Below, one piece after another: positions 1-11,900 of a DNA stretch of 64,000 bases. Each line of letters opens with the position of its first letter. Position 1 is the stretch's first letter. This DNA is from Micractinium sp. NFX-FRZ (Eukaryota > Chlorophyta > Trebouxiophyceae > Chlorellales > Chlorellaceae). The stretch covers positions 186,001-250,000 of the forward strand of contig JAPTJF010000011.1 in the NCBI GenBank assembly GCA_029339195.1, in the 5' to 3' direction. A model generated the notes under the pieces. It saw only the letters and a program-made list of their open reading frames with translations, was not told the DNA's origin and made no database searches. The position numbers and the translations under genes were made by a program.

Positions 1-101
1 AGACATGCAATCAGGGCCCTTTTGCCGAACTGGTTGCTTCTCCTCCTCAGCCGGTGTTGACCCCCGTACCCTGAACCCCGTCTCGCCCCCGCCGCCTGCA
101 G

Positions 102-3100
102 GCCCACCCCCTACAGTGATGCCCTGCTGCAGCGCGAGTACGAGCTGTGGCAGCGGCAGTCGGAGATGTTTGACCGCCTGCAGGAGCAGCACGGCGCCGA
201 CCTGGCACGCTTTGCCGCCGAGCGTGCCACCTGGCAGGCCACCGAGGCGGGGCTGCGGGCAGAGGCAGCAGAGCTGCGGGCACAGCTGCTCTATGTGATG
301 GCCCAGCTGAACGCTGCACAAGCTGCGGCTGGCGGCGGCGTAGTGGTGGGCGGCATGGCCGGCGGCCCGGCCACCAACGCTTACTCAGCAGCCAGCCAGC
401 AGGCGGCGATTGCGGGGCGGGAGCCAGCTGGCGCGCTCCCCGGTTTTGCAGCCCCCTCAGCTACCGGCAGCAGCGTGGGCAGCAGCAGCAGTGTGGCCAG
501 CAGCAGCGTCGAGGGACTGAGTGCTGGGGAGCAGATCAAGGCTGTGATAGACGCGATGAAGCCGGCGGCAGGCAGCACCATCGCCAACTCAGCGCCCGCC
601 AGCTCAGCGCCGCCCGCCAGCAGCAGCCCGGTGAGCCCCAGCGAGGCATGGCCTGCGGGTGCTGACGCCCAGCTTCCTGCATATGCTGCTGACCTGGCAG
701 CTGCTGTGGCTGCTGTGGATGAGACTGACGTCCTCTCCGGAGTGGGGTCCTACTCCGTCCAGGCCCGCCGGGCGGCACCCGCAGCGGCGCCGGAGCAAGC
801 CCCGCCCGCAGCAGCGCCCGTGGCCCCGGCGGCGCCCACGGCGGCGCAGCAGCCAGCGGCAGCGGCAGCTGCACCGGCGCAGGAGGCGCCTGGCGCAGCA
901 GCGGAGCAGGAGGCGGCAGCAGCAGCTGAGCAGGTGGCGCGTGGGCCGCCGCCGACGCTGACGCTGGGCGCGGACGACCTCTTTTGGGTGAACCAGGTGG
1001 GTGGGCAGGGCGGGTGCTCGCGATAGCCAGGGTGGCTGGCCGTAATGAAGCCTACCAGGGCTCGCAGCTCGGCACGTGCTCTCTCCTTCTCGGCTGCCCC
1101 TGCTGGGTGCGGCCACATGTGGGCGGGGGTGCACCTGGTCGAGCCTCCCTCCCTCCCTCCCTCCCTGCCCCCCCCCCCCACACCCCCACACCTTCCACCC
1201 GCTCCCTGCCTCGGCCTCTCCCCTGCAACTGCACATCGTACTGTTTGAGCCGGGCAGGCAGTGCCCTGGGGTGTGTGGAGTGCACAGCTTGATAGCACAC
1301 AGTCCTGAACCTCCCCTCCCTTCTCCACGTTTCTCCCCGCAGCTGCACACAGCTCTGGTGGACTTGGGGTACTACCCCGGAGATGATGACGTGGACGACA
1401 TGTACTTTGGGGATGGCACGCTGGGAGCTCTGATGACCATGCAGGCAAGCGTGAGCGCCGCCACGAGCTTAGATCACAGTAGTGGGAGGTTACAGCGCAG
1501 TGGGAGCACGGGGTGTATGGTGTGGGAGCGGCGCAGCGGGGGCGCAGGTGGCGCTGCGGCGAGCGGGGGCGCTGGCGCACGGCAATCGGGCACACACGGC
1601 GCGTGCGGCGGCCACGATGATGGCGCCGTGCTGCCGACGGAGAGCAACGCCAAGCTCGGCGCTCGCCCGCCCACGTGCCCCACCCCTGCAGTGCTGCGAG
1701 GGCCTCCCAGAGACGGGTGTGGCTGACGACGCCACCTGGGCGCGGCTGCTAGGCCCAGAGCTGACCCTGAAGCCGTCCAGGGATCTCACAGCTGACATGA
1801 TGATCAATGTGCCCGGAATCACTGGGCTGGACAAAATGGGAGGTGGTGCCGCCGCCAGCAGCAGCGACAGCGGCAGCAGCAGCAGCAGCGCGGCCCCGCC
1901 GCCACCACAGCAGGCAGAGCAGGCGCAGGCGGCGGGCAAGCCGGCCTACGCTGAGCTGTTTAGCGCGGTGTTTGAGGAGACGGTAACGCCCACGCCCGGC
2001 GGCGGCGTGAAGGATGTGCAGCGCCTGAGCGTGACGGACACAGTGGCAGGTGGGCGGGGTGAACGTGGGTGGGTGGGTTGGGGGTGAAGGTGTCATGTGG
2101 CCGCTGCACTCCGCCCTGCCTACCCCGCTGCCTGCCATGCTGCGCCATGTACCGCTCGCGGCCGGCACTGCGCACCTGCGCTCCAGGATACCTCAGCCCC
2201 TATTGCCGCGGCTCATTCTCTCAGACTGCCCGCGTCCCCTTCCTGTTCACCGCTTGCTTGCCTGCTGGCTATGCAGCGGGCAGCCAGGTGGAGGGAAGTG
2301 CTGCCGCTCAGCGCGCATAGCTCGTTGCTCATGAGCTGCATGCAGCTTCGTGCCTGCCCACCTAATCGCCCACCCCGATCCGTCCCTCTGGCTATGCAGT
2401 GAGCGGCAAAATTGCGTCGGTGCTCCAGGAGGCAACGCAGGAGGAGTTGAAGGCATACACAGGTAGGGAGGCGCTGCTCTGTTGCTGCACGCTTAGCTTA
2501 CGGCCTACCGCACTGTGCGCATGTGTGCATAACGGCAGCGCCTGTGCTCTGTTGTGCTAGTTCCGGAGAGGCAGCCAAGGCAGTCCAGTTGCGCTGCACC
2601 TGCCCGCATCGCTTTTCCTGGAGGGCAGACTTGCCCGCCTGCCTGCGCACGCCTCTCCTCACCTGCCCGCCTGCCTGCCTGCCCACCTGCCTGCCTGCCT
2701 GTCCCGCCTCACCTGCCCGCCTGCCTGCCTGCCCGCCTGCAGACTGGCCTGTGCTGCACGAGGGCGACGGCGGGCGTGAGGTGCACTCCCTGCACGTTGC
2801 TCTGGAGCGCGCGGGATTCTACGCCGGCGGTGAGAACCCACCTGCCAGCCAGCCTGCCCACCTGCTTGCCCTGTGTCTTCTTGCCTTCCCTTCCCTGCAT
2901 GATGATTTCGTGAAGTAGCTACACTGTACTGCACTGTGCCCGCATGCTGCGGCGGCCTCGGGAGGTGACGGCGGCGGCGCAGGGCGCAGGCACCCGCAGC
3001 GAGTAGAAGGCAGCAGCCCTGCCACTGCTGTCTATCTTCCCTGTACTATGCTGTCTACGCATATACGAAGAAAGTTGAATGAGATCTTAAACGCTGCCGG

Positions 3101-3950
3101 TTGTGAGTGCAGAGGACGATGAGCGTTGGTGGAGCTTTGGCGATGGGACGGTGACGGCGCTCAAGACGTTCCAGGTCGGCTGGGGCGCCAGGGTGTGGCA
3201 GCGCTGGGCTGCGCATGCAGGCGTGCCGCATCCACCCAGCCAGCCGGTGTGCTGCGCTTCTTCCACCATCTGCCCTTCAAATCGGCTTGCCTGCAAACGT
3301 GCCAAAGCCACCTCTGCACCCACCCCCCCTTGTCGATCCCTCCAGGCCTGCAACGACTACCCAGAGAGCGGCGTGTGCGACGCTGCCACCTGGCGGCTGC
3401 TGCTGGGCCAAGATGCCCACCCCTCTGAGATCCTCACCCTGCGCACGGGGGACAGCGGTGACGAGGACCTCTCGTCAATGGTGCGTACTGCGGCGCTGCG
3501 CCTTGTAGTGCGTGCCTGGCCATGCGTGCGTGTTGGCAAGACTGCTGCGCCGTGCCTGTGTAGTGCGTGCGTGACCATACGTGCTTGCTGTTGGGGGGGG
3601 GGAGCGGTGCGGCACGGCAGGGCATGCAGCAGGCGTGGCCTTGGGGCGGGACTAACTGCAGTGGATGCCTGCAAGCTCTACTTGTGCGGCTGCTCCGGCT
3701 GGGACACATGCCGGGCAACCGCCGCCTTCTGTGATCTGTGTGTTGAGCAGGCAGCTGAGGGAAGCCTGTTGCACTGTCGCGACATGTCGCCCCACCGCTG
3801 TGCCATTGGCTGCCGCCCACCTGCCTGCTGTTTGGCCCTGCCTGCGTGCCCGCCCTGCAGAGCACCGACCGCGTGTGGCTGATGGGCGAGCAGCGATGGG
3901 AGGACCGCTCGCGCCTGAAGCGCGGAGCGCAAGAGCTGCGAGGCAATTGA
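102..3950 (+). CDS. Tandem peptidoglycan-binding-like domain protein (pTAC5-like?), 5' partial
   Basis: Eight exons fit one frame: 102-996, 1343-1444, 1692-2049, 2400-2462, 2743-2829, 3113-3174, 3346-3480, 3861-3950 (stop TGA). The first coding exon lies left of the window. The visible 596 residues start with a charged, coiled-coil-like stretch (about residues 5-70), then a long Ala/Ser/Pro-rich linker. Two domains follow with the peptidoglycan-binding-like pattern: GYYPG, FGDGTLGAL, TGVADDATWARLLG in the first; GFYAG, FGDGTVTALKTFQ, SGVCDAATW in the second. Both domains are interrupted by an intron at the same place, right after the FQ/MQ position, so the second looks like a duplicate of the first. 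The tail contains WLMGEQRWEDRSRLK. In plants this domain occurs in the plastid nucleoid protein pTAC5, so a plastid role is an inference. I see no zinc finger like that of pTAC5. The intron after 1444 begins GC. Confidence 0.75.
2658..2742 (+). repeat. CCTGC-rich 50-base duplication in an intron
   Basis: CTCACCTGCCCGCCTGCCTG starts at 2658 and again at 2708; the second copy runs into the splice acceptor at 2742 of the first gene. Confidence 0.7.
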
Positions 3951-4516
3951 GAGCTGCGAGCTGCCGTGCTGCTCGCTGCGAGCGATTGTGCACTGTGCAC
4001 ACTAGGCACCCCTGTAGTGTACTACGTGTGAAACTGTTCAGCTGCCCTGCGTGCCCTGTTTCCGGTTGCCTCTCCTGCTGGAATTGATTTGAAGCTGCTG
4101 CTTCTCGGTGACACCGCTGCTGTGTGTTTGATTTATGAATCGACGATTCTGGTTTTCCCTATCCAGCATCAGTGCACAGTTCTGTGATGTTCACAGCCTG
4201 CAAGAGCAGGCAGCAGCTTGGCCGCTGGGTCGTTGATTTGAGTGAATTGAATGCTTTTGGGCACTCCCTGGGCAGACAGAGGAGCCTCAGTCCACCTGGA
4301 ACGGTAAATGTTGATGTCTAGCACGGTACAATCTGGAGAGGTGGCGTGCCCTAGTGGAAACGGAACGCCCTCACCGCCTGCATGCCGCGCGCAGCACGCG
4401 CCTCACACGGCTGCTTGCCCGGCATTGGGAGCCCGCTCCGATCGGTCCGTGGTGTCTCAGCCAGCGCCTCTTGCAGAGGCTGTCGTCGCCCGCGGCCGCT
4501 CTGGCTGCCCACCACC
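3951..4516. other. Intergenic: 3' end of first gene, upstream of transporter
   Basis: No gene seen. AT content rises between about 4080 and 4310 compared with its flanks, as expected for a 3' UTR and promoter. The two genes point the same way. Confidence 0.6.
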
Positions 4517-7500
4517 ATGGCGAGCCCTTTGTTTACTGTATTCATCGTACTCTGCTGGTGAGGAAGGCAAGATGCGCCGGGGATCGGGTTGTGAGGAGGA
4601 GCGGCGCACGGCTACAGTGCCCTCCGCCCTGGAAGGCTGCCTCCTGGTTGTTGGCTGGCAGCGCCGCGCTCAGCAGCTGCTGCTGGCCTGCCGCCGCGCT
4701 CCCTGCGTGCACCACCACGCCCACTGAGGTGCCACACCTTTGCTGCCGCTGCGCTGTGCACTGCTTCCCTGCGCTGTACAGGTATGGAAGCAACATAGCC
4801 GTGATTCTCACCAACAAAATACTGCTGTCAAACTTTGACTTCAGGTGGGCTTGCTTGTGCCTCCCTGGGGTTGGTTGATTCAGGTGACTTGTGGGTGGGT
4901 GTACGCTCTGCCATGCACCCCAGTCCGCCCCCTGTCGTGCCGCTCGTCTGCCAGAGGTGCAACCTTGCATATCCTCTAACAAGCGAGTTTGTTTCCAATC
5001 AAGCCAGGTACGACTGCTGCTTGATCAACCTCCAGCCCCGTGCCTTGCTGGCCGCTGACTCGCCCTGCTGGTCACCCTGCCCTCCTGCCCTCCTGCAGGG
5101 GCCCCGTCTTCCTGACCCTCTGCCACATGGTCACCTGCTCGCTGCTCAGCTTTGGCGCCTCAGCCACGCGCCTCGTCACGGTGCAGCGCTTTGCCTCGCG
5201 CCAGCAGATGTCCAAGGTCGTCATCCTGGCGCTCGTGTTCCTGTGCACCATCGTTCTGAACAACGTCTCGTTACGCCTCATCCCAGGTGTGACGCGTGCG
5301 CTGTGGTTTCCGGGTGGGGCCGTGAGGTAGGCACGGGGGATAGGCTGGCTTGGGGGTGCACACAGGTTGGGTGGCGGGCACGTCGGGCGGGGCTGACCCA
5401 GGCGCCGCAAGGTACATGGCACCACAGGGCTTTCACCTCCCACCTCCACTGCCTGTCCTACTGTCACGCCACCGCCATCGCCACCGCCAAAATCGTTGTT
5501 TGTTGATGTGATTCCACCAGCCGCCTCTGTGGCTTCCCTCCTCCCGCCTGCCACTCCCACCCACCCACCCGTCCCGGTTAACCCTCCCTCCCTCCCTCCC
5601 TCCCTCCCTGCCGGCAGTGTCGTTCAACCAGGCCATCGGCGCCACCACCCCCCTCTTCACCGCCCTGCTGGGCCTGCTGCTCTTCCGGCAGCGGGAAACC
5701 CGGCGCACCTACCTCACCCTCATACCCATTGTGTGCGGCATCGTGCTGGCCAGCGGCGCCGAGCCGCTGTTCAACCTGCTCGGCTTTGCCGCCTGCCTGG
5801 CCTCCACGGCCACGCGGGCGCTGAAGAGCGTGCTGCAGGGGCGGCTGCTGAGCGATCCGGCCGAGCAGATGGATAGCATGAGCCTGCTGTCGCACATGGT
5901 GGGTGGGTGGCTGGGGGTGGGGGTGGTGGGGTGGGGTGGGGGTGACGAAACGTAGTTCGCAGCTGATTGGATGGTCGTGCAGGGAGAGAGTTGGTGGGAC
6001 GTGAGGGGAGAACGGATGGGCAGCATGAGCCTGCTTCCTCGCATGGTGGCTGGTGGATGGAGCTGTGAGGAAGTGGGGTGGCCACGAGTGCGGGGAATGG
6101 AGGGGTGTGCTACAAGCACCGGGGGGCCACGCAAGGGCGTGGCATCGGCTGGGGCTTGGCCTAGCCAGGTCAGAGGGCTCCGCTACCAAGTGCTTCCTTT
6201 TTGCCTCCCCTGCCTCCACACCTGCTGCTCGGCACGTGCCCCCACCCTGGCCGTTTCCACACCTGAGCCCCTGTGTGCATGCAGGCCACTGCATCGGTTG
6301 CCTTCCTCATCCCATTGATTCTCATTACTGAGCCGCACTCCCTGGCCCAGGCGCGCCAGCTGGGGCAGCACTGGGGTGAGGTGCCCCAGCAGCAGCAGGG
6401 CCGCTCGCCGTTGCTGTGCTGTGCTTGGGGTGTCAGGCATCTCAGCCTTGACGAATTGGCACCATGCAGCAGCACAACACGACAAGCTTGCTGCGCTCTG
6501 CTGTCTTGTGCTGTATTATTTGTGCTGTGCCGTGCCGTGCTGTGCTGTGCTGGCTGTCATGGCTGCCATTGCGGCGTCTATTGGCTCTGCCGCCCTCCCG
6601 CCCGGCCTGGGCTGCTGCCCAGCTGCAAGCGCTGCCGCGGGATGCCACGTGGATACATCTGCCCCACCCCCAGCAAACACCCTGCAACCCTCTGCCGTCG
6701 CTTGTCCCTCCCCTGCCTCGCTCGGCAGAGTTCTGGGCGCTGCTGCTGCTCAACTCGTTGGTCGCCTACTGTGCCAACCTCACCAACTTTCTGGTCACCA
6801 AGCACACCTCGGCGCTGACGCTGCAGGTGGGTGGGCAGCTGATGCAGCAGGCCGGGTGCAGTGGATGCATGGCGTGTACCCTCGGGCAAGTGTGTGCCAG
6901 AGCTCGCAGGGCGGGTGCGCTGGTTGCACGACCTGCCCTGCACTCGGGCAGGCTGCCCACCTCACACCAACTTTCTGTTCACTCAGCACGCCTCTGCGGG
7001 TGGGCGGGAAAGGCGGGGTGGGGACCAGGGTGGGTGGAGGTGCAGCGTGGGGCTGCTGCAGGGAGACGCCTGCGCCCCAGCCCCTGCGCCCCCTCGCCCC
7101 GCTCCCACGCTGCCCTGTCCTGCCGCCAGTACCCTCCCTTCACTGCTGCTTCGTTTTCCTCCACCCTGCCCCCGTGCCGTGCCAGGTGCTGGGGCAAGCC
7201 AAGGGCGCTGTCGCCGTCTTCATTTCCCTCCTCTATTTTCGCAACCCCGCCACATTCAACTCCCTCTTTGGCTACGCCGTCACCGTCACAGGGGTGGCTC
7301 TGTATGGCCAGGTGGGCGGGTGGGTGGCAGGCGGAGCAGGTGGCAGGGGCGGATGGCTGGGTAGGTGCCTGGCAGCATGAGCAAGTGTGGGAAGAAAGCC
7401 AGCAGGCAGGTGGCAGGGGTGGGCAAGCAGGAAGGCAGCTGCGCATGCACTCTCTTGGGAATGCCAACCCTGGCCACCTGTGTTGCACTGGTCAGCGTGG

Positions 7501-7618
7501 TTCTGTGAAGGTCACTTGCCTTTGCCCCTGGACCCCCTGCCCCCATGTGCAGGCCAAGCGTGCTGCCAAGAAGCAGGAGCAGCTGCCAAAGCTGGCGGTC
7601 AAGAATTTCAACTACTGA
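4517..7618 (+). CDS. Triose-phosphate/nucleotide-sugar translocator family membrane protein
   Basis: Eight exons: 4517-4557, 4782-4844, 5099-5286, 5618-5898, 6285-6375, 6729-6826, 7186-7311, 7553-7618; 317 residues, multi-pass membrane protein of the drug/metabolite transporter superfamily. All splice phases agree. Family landmarks are plain: [19 protein letters not shown] near the start, [29 protein letters not shown] across the exon 3/4 join, [10 protein letters not shown] (written [10 protein letters not shown] here), [20 protein letters not shown], and [11 protein letters not shown]. This order matches the plant group that includes Arabidopsis At1g12500 and At3g10290, whose substrate is not settled; Golgi or plastid location cannot be read from the sequence. 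The chosen ATG at 4517 lies in a very short first exon and gives the residues the family has before the first helix. The C-terminus is lysine-rich ([10 protein letters not shown]), which may act in ER/Golgi retention. Introns 4 and 6 hold degenerate copies of the exon just upstream. Confidence 0.93.
5582..5609 (+). repeat. CTCC tandem run serving as polypyrimidine tract
   Basis: Seven CTCC units lie just before the acceptor ending at 5617 in the transporter gene. Confidence 0.8.
6014..6056 (+). repeat. Copy of transporter exon 4 end inside intron 4
   Basis: Matches 5872-5914, sharing AGCATGAGCCTGCT and CGCATGGTGG (CGCACATGGTGG in the exon), so the copy spans the exon end and donor. Confidence 0.75.
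6959..7008 (+). repeat. Copy of transporter exon 6 end inside intron 6
   Basis: Shares ACCAACTTTCTG and the following TCAC..GCAC.CCTC pattern with 6779-6835, ending in the same GGTGGG donor context but shortened. Confidence 0.7.
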
Positions 7619-8900
7619 AACGAGTTACCGCCCGTACAACGGCACGTGTTCTGCCGCTGCTCCTGCACCTGCCTGGCAACGACACACATGACAGCTGCTG
7701 CCAGCCGGGCATGAGACAGCCTTGCTCTTGGCTCTCAGGCGGCAACGCCAGACAGCACGGCGCACACTGGTTGCTGTTTAGGAAGGCGCTTTTAAAACGT
7801 AATTTACAGTGCACAGTGTGGCATGCAAAGCGGGCATGAGCATCGGCACAGTGAGATGCTTCCTGCGTGCTTTGTTCCGCATGCGAGTAGGATGGGTGGA
7901 ACGTGTGTGGGTGGATGGAGGGGGGCGGTTTGGATGGAAGAATGGGTGGGACAGTGTCGTCCAGCGTTTAGGGCTGACTCGGAATGAGTCTGGCCCCGCT
8001 GGCTTGAGCAAAAGAGGGGAGTGGACAAAAGGGACTAGTGAGGGTCCCCGACAGTGTGGGTCGGACAAGGTATGCAGGTATCGCAATGGGGGGAAGACTC
8101 TTCGGAAGTGCTGTGCGTCAGGGCGGCTCGAGGAGCGGTGGTGACAGCAGGTGGTGCCAGGCCAGCGGGTGGCCTGGCAGGCAGGGCCGGCGGGCGCGTG
8201 ATGGGCGGTGACTGGTGTCAGCAGGCGGAAAGGGTGTGGGGGACGGGTACGGTTGTGCTCTGACCCGCAACCAGGTCAGTGGGCGTGCCAACAGGGGCGC
8301 GTGATGGGTGCATGCGGGAGGTGAGGGTGCCAAGACAGCATGTGGTGAAGCGTGTTGGGTCAGCTTGAGGCAGGGCGCATCGGTTCGCGGTGAGGACGGG
8401 ACAGGTGCATTTATTGGGGGTGGTAGGGGCTGCCAAGTGCAGGTTGACGGTGTGCAGTTTATGGAATGAAAGCAGCGTGCTCGAAACGATGGGTTGAAGG
8501 GCAGGACAGCGGCAGCAGGGCACACCCGGCCGGAGGCGGGATGGGAGGACGGAGAATAGAAGAGCAGGGGTGGTCACAGGTGGCAGCTTAGACAATCCCA
8601 ACAGACAGTCAGACTAGTACGAGACGTTAGGTGGGTGGGGAATATGAAAAAATGTGCACAGTGGCATGGCTGGGGGATGTGTGCAGTGCCGCCAGGGATC
8701 TTCCCTGCTGTACAAGGCTATCTGTGCACATACGTTGCAGTACCGCCGCCTCGTGCGTCTTCCAGCACGACATATGAGGCAGGGCTGCCGCGGCGGTGCG
8801 GCCGGGGCGCCTGGCACGGGCCGGCCGGGCGCCACGGCATCCTGCCTGTCGCAGGCTGCCCGCTGGCAGAGGGCCAAATGCACTTGTGACGCTCACTCAC
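7619..8900. other. Intergenic between convergent genes
   Basis: This region separates the stops of the transporter (+) and the GT2 gene (-), so it should hold both 3' UTRs. From 7860 to 8620 the plus strand is markedly G-rich (GGTGGG-type words). No coding signal supported on either strand. Confidence 0.6.
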
Positions 8901-11900
8901 TCACTGCCTGGGGCTGCTGCCAGCCGGCTTCGCATGTGTGATGCTCAAGAAAGAGGAACCTCGGCTGGGAGAGACCGACCCCCTGCTGGCCGACCTGGGC
9001 AGCGGGCGGCGGTGAGTGCGCAGGGGCGTGGTGAAGGCCCGGCGGCTCAGGCTGAGCGCCAGCAGGGCAGCGGCCAGCACAGCGCCGGTGTAGGCCAGAG
9101 CCCAGGGGTGACCCCTCTTGAGCTCCAGGGTGGCGGCGCAGGTGGCGAATTCGGAGGCAATGCCGGCCATTGCAGAGCCTGGGGGAGGGGAGAAAAGGGA
9201 GGAGAGAGGGAGGGTGAGGGGAGTGACAGTTGTCAGGGCGAGGCGGGATGAGGCAACTGTTGGGGCACAGCCGGCAACGAGGCCGCCTGGGGGAAGGGAG
9301 GGAGGGAGGGAGGGAGGGAGGGGTACCTGCCTCAACGCATCAGCGTGGTTCTAAGTTCATTCGGGACGGCAAGGCGGCTCAGGGCCGGGCAGGGCCAGGC
9401 AGACGCAGTGACAGGCCGCACTCGTGTTTGGGGCGTAGCGGGCACAAGTAGGGCAGGAGGGCAGGCAGGCAGGCGTTGCTGGCGGCGCCCCAGCGGCAGC
9501 GCACCTCGAGAGCGGAACAGGGCAAAGGTGCAGCCGAAAGCAGTGGCCAGGGGGACGAGCAGCGCCAGGGCATTGTGCAGGGGGAAGCGGCGCATGGAGT
9601 GGTGGTCCCTGCATTGGCGTGGGGGGGAACGGAAGAGCGGAACAGTCAGCTCAAGGGCCTGAGCTGGAAGTTACGTTACTGGCTATCTCTTAGGTGTCCC
9701 GTCCCAGCTCTGAAGCTCGTCCATTCCAAGTGCGCCGGTTGCACTGGTCCGCCAGCGTTCTCCAGCATCAAATCCCTGGACACCTCCCCGCCCCCCCCAC
9801 AAACCCACCTGTAGTGCAGGAAGACGACGAGGCACGCCACAAAGCAGTGCGCCAGCGCTGCCGGGGCGGCCAGCAGCGCCATGCTGGGGTTGACCAGCCC
9901 CGCCACGGCCAGCAGCACGGCAGAGGCGGCAAAGGGCATGATGGCGGAAGGGGGAAGCAGGCGCTCGCCCTGGGCGCCCTTTGGGGTGACCTTGATGCTG
10001 ACGGGGCGCCCGGTGACGTGGCTGTACAGCCCGTGCACCATGCCCTGCAGAGGAGAGGCGGAGGAAGAGGAAGTGTGAGCTGGCAGATAGGTCCGTGCTT
10101 GGTCGGTCACTGCAACCGATGCAGAGGTGTGGCCTGAAGGGCAAGCGTGAGACGTGCAGGATAACTAGATGGGACGGTCACGGTGTGTGCTGCAGAGGGG
10201 GTGAAAGCAGGCCACATCAGGCAGGTAAGCAGTCAGAAGCAGTGCTTGTTGGGCCGGCAGCAAGATGTGATGCCTGCACCTGCTGAGCAATCCAACTGCA
10301 TGCATGCCATCATGGCGGAGCACCGCAGTACTGCCCACTACTGGCATGCGGCGCAACACCGGCACATGCAGCTGCTGCCGCCCCGAGGCCCCCGGAGCTC
10401 ACCCTGACAGCGAAGAAGGGGCGGGCAAACATGTGGAGCATTGCCTCCCATGCGATCACGGGCGTGTCCACGGGCCGCATCCATCCCTGGGCGTTGATCC
10501 AGCAGGCGAACAGCAGGCTGCCCGCACCCATTTGCAGGACGTAGAGCAGCCCAGGCTGGCAGGGGCTGGCCATGGCAGGGACGAGGTAGGTGAGGGTGGA
10601 AGTTGGGGAGTCACCCTCTGCCGAGGGGGCACTCGCAACAGCGCCCTGGAAAGGGCTGCCGGTCGTGCTACTCGCCACCGCCACGACAGCCAGCAGCAGG
10701 GGCCCGCAGGCCTGCCAGGCGTACTGCACCAGCCAGGCGACCACGATGTGCGCCATGCGGGCGCGCACGCGGAGGGAGGCGCGCCGGAAGCTGGGGCGAA
10801 GGTGCTGCAAGAAGAGGAGGACGCCGGAGCGGGCCCACTGGTACTCCTGGAACATTCCATCCTCAAAAGTCCCAGGGCCGTCGCCGTTTGCAATTGTGTC
10901 GATGCAGAACACGCCCTGCGGTCAGGAAGAGGTGGGGAGAGGGCAATGGGGACAGGACAGAACGGGGAAGCAAGGAGGGAAGGGAAGGGCTGCCACCACA
11001 GAAGGAAGGCCGCCTGGTGTGCAGCATGCGAAGCAGGGCGGGAGGGAGCTGGCGGGCACGTCCTTGTAGTGTCACACCCGTCATTGTGTGTTGCTTCATG
11101 GCATGTCATTGCCCGCCCCACCCCCACCTTGTAACCTGCAGCGCTCAGGATGATAGACGTGCTCATGTCTTCGTCTAACTCGGGCCCAATGCCGCCCACC
11201 TCCTGCAACCCATGGGAGGCGGCGGTTGGGCACATGTTCGCTGCTGGCATCAAGTGTGACAGAAGCATGAGCCATGGGGGTTCCTAATCGGGGCTGCAGA
11301 GGTGCGCCTGGCGTTGTGCATGTGGGGCCTCACGCGCGCCGCGCCCTGCCCCAGAAGTGCAATGGGCTGTGGCATCAGCGGCGCAATGGGTCTTGGCATC
11401 GGCGGCCCACCTGCAGCGCGGACGTGCGCACGACGTAGTGCGAGCCGATGGCGCAGGGGAGCCAGCCGGCGGAGAGGGCACAGCCGTGGGAGCCGTGCAT
11501 CATGCACTCGGCAAACAGCCGCATGCGCACCGCCCAGCCGTGCTCTGCAGGGCACGACGGCATGGGGGAGGGAAGAGGTTTAGGTGTGTGACTGCCAGTG
11601 CGTGTGGAAGCAGCTGTCGGCTGTTGGCGGCACCTGAGGCCTAGGTAGCCCCGGGGCATGCAAGGGCGGGTGGTGCATGTGCGTGGGGTGTGGAAGAGGT
11701 GGGCGGATGAAAGTACTGCCGGCTGTGTCACTAAATCACCCTCCCACGCAAAGCCCGACAGACCGCATAGAGCACCATCCCCGCTCCCCCTTCTAGCTCC
11801 AAATCAAGGACCGGGCAGCCACAGCAGGCAGCCAACCCACTCCGCCAGGGACTGCGTAGTCAGTTTAACAACAGGCAGAACACGTCCGAGGCACCAGCAG

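Noticed and set aside
1..101. Open frame starting with ATG at position 5
   Set aside because: It overlaps an int­ron end (acceptor at 101) and is out of frame with the real exon that starts at 102.
604..1595. Long minus-strand open frames opposite the first gene, and many similar antisense frames of 100-300 codons
   Set aside because: They mirror GC-rich coding exons. Antisense frames stay open by composition, lack domains and cross true introns.
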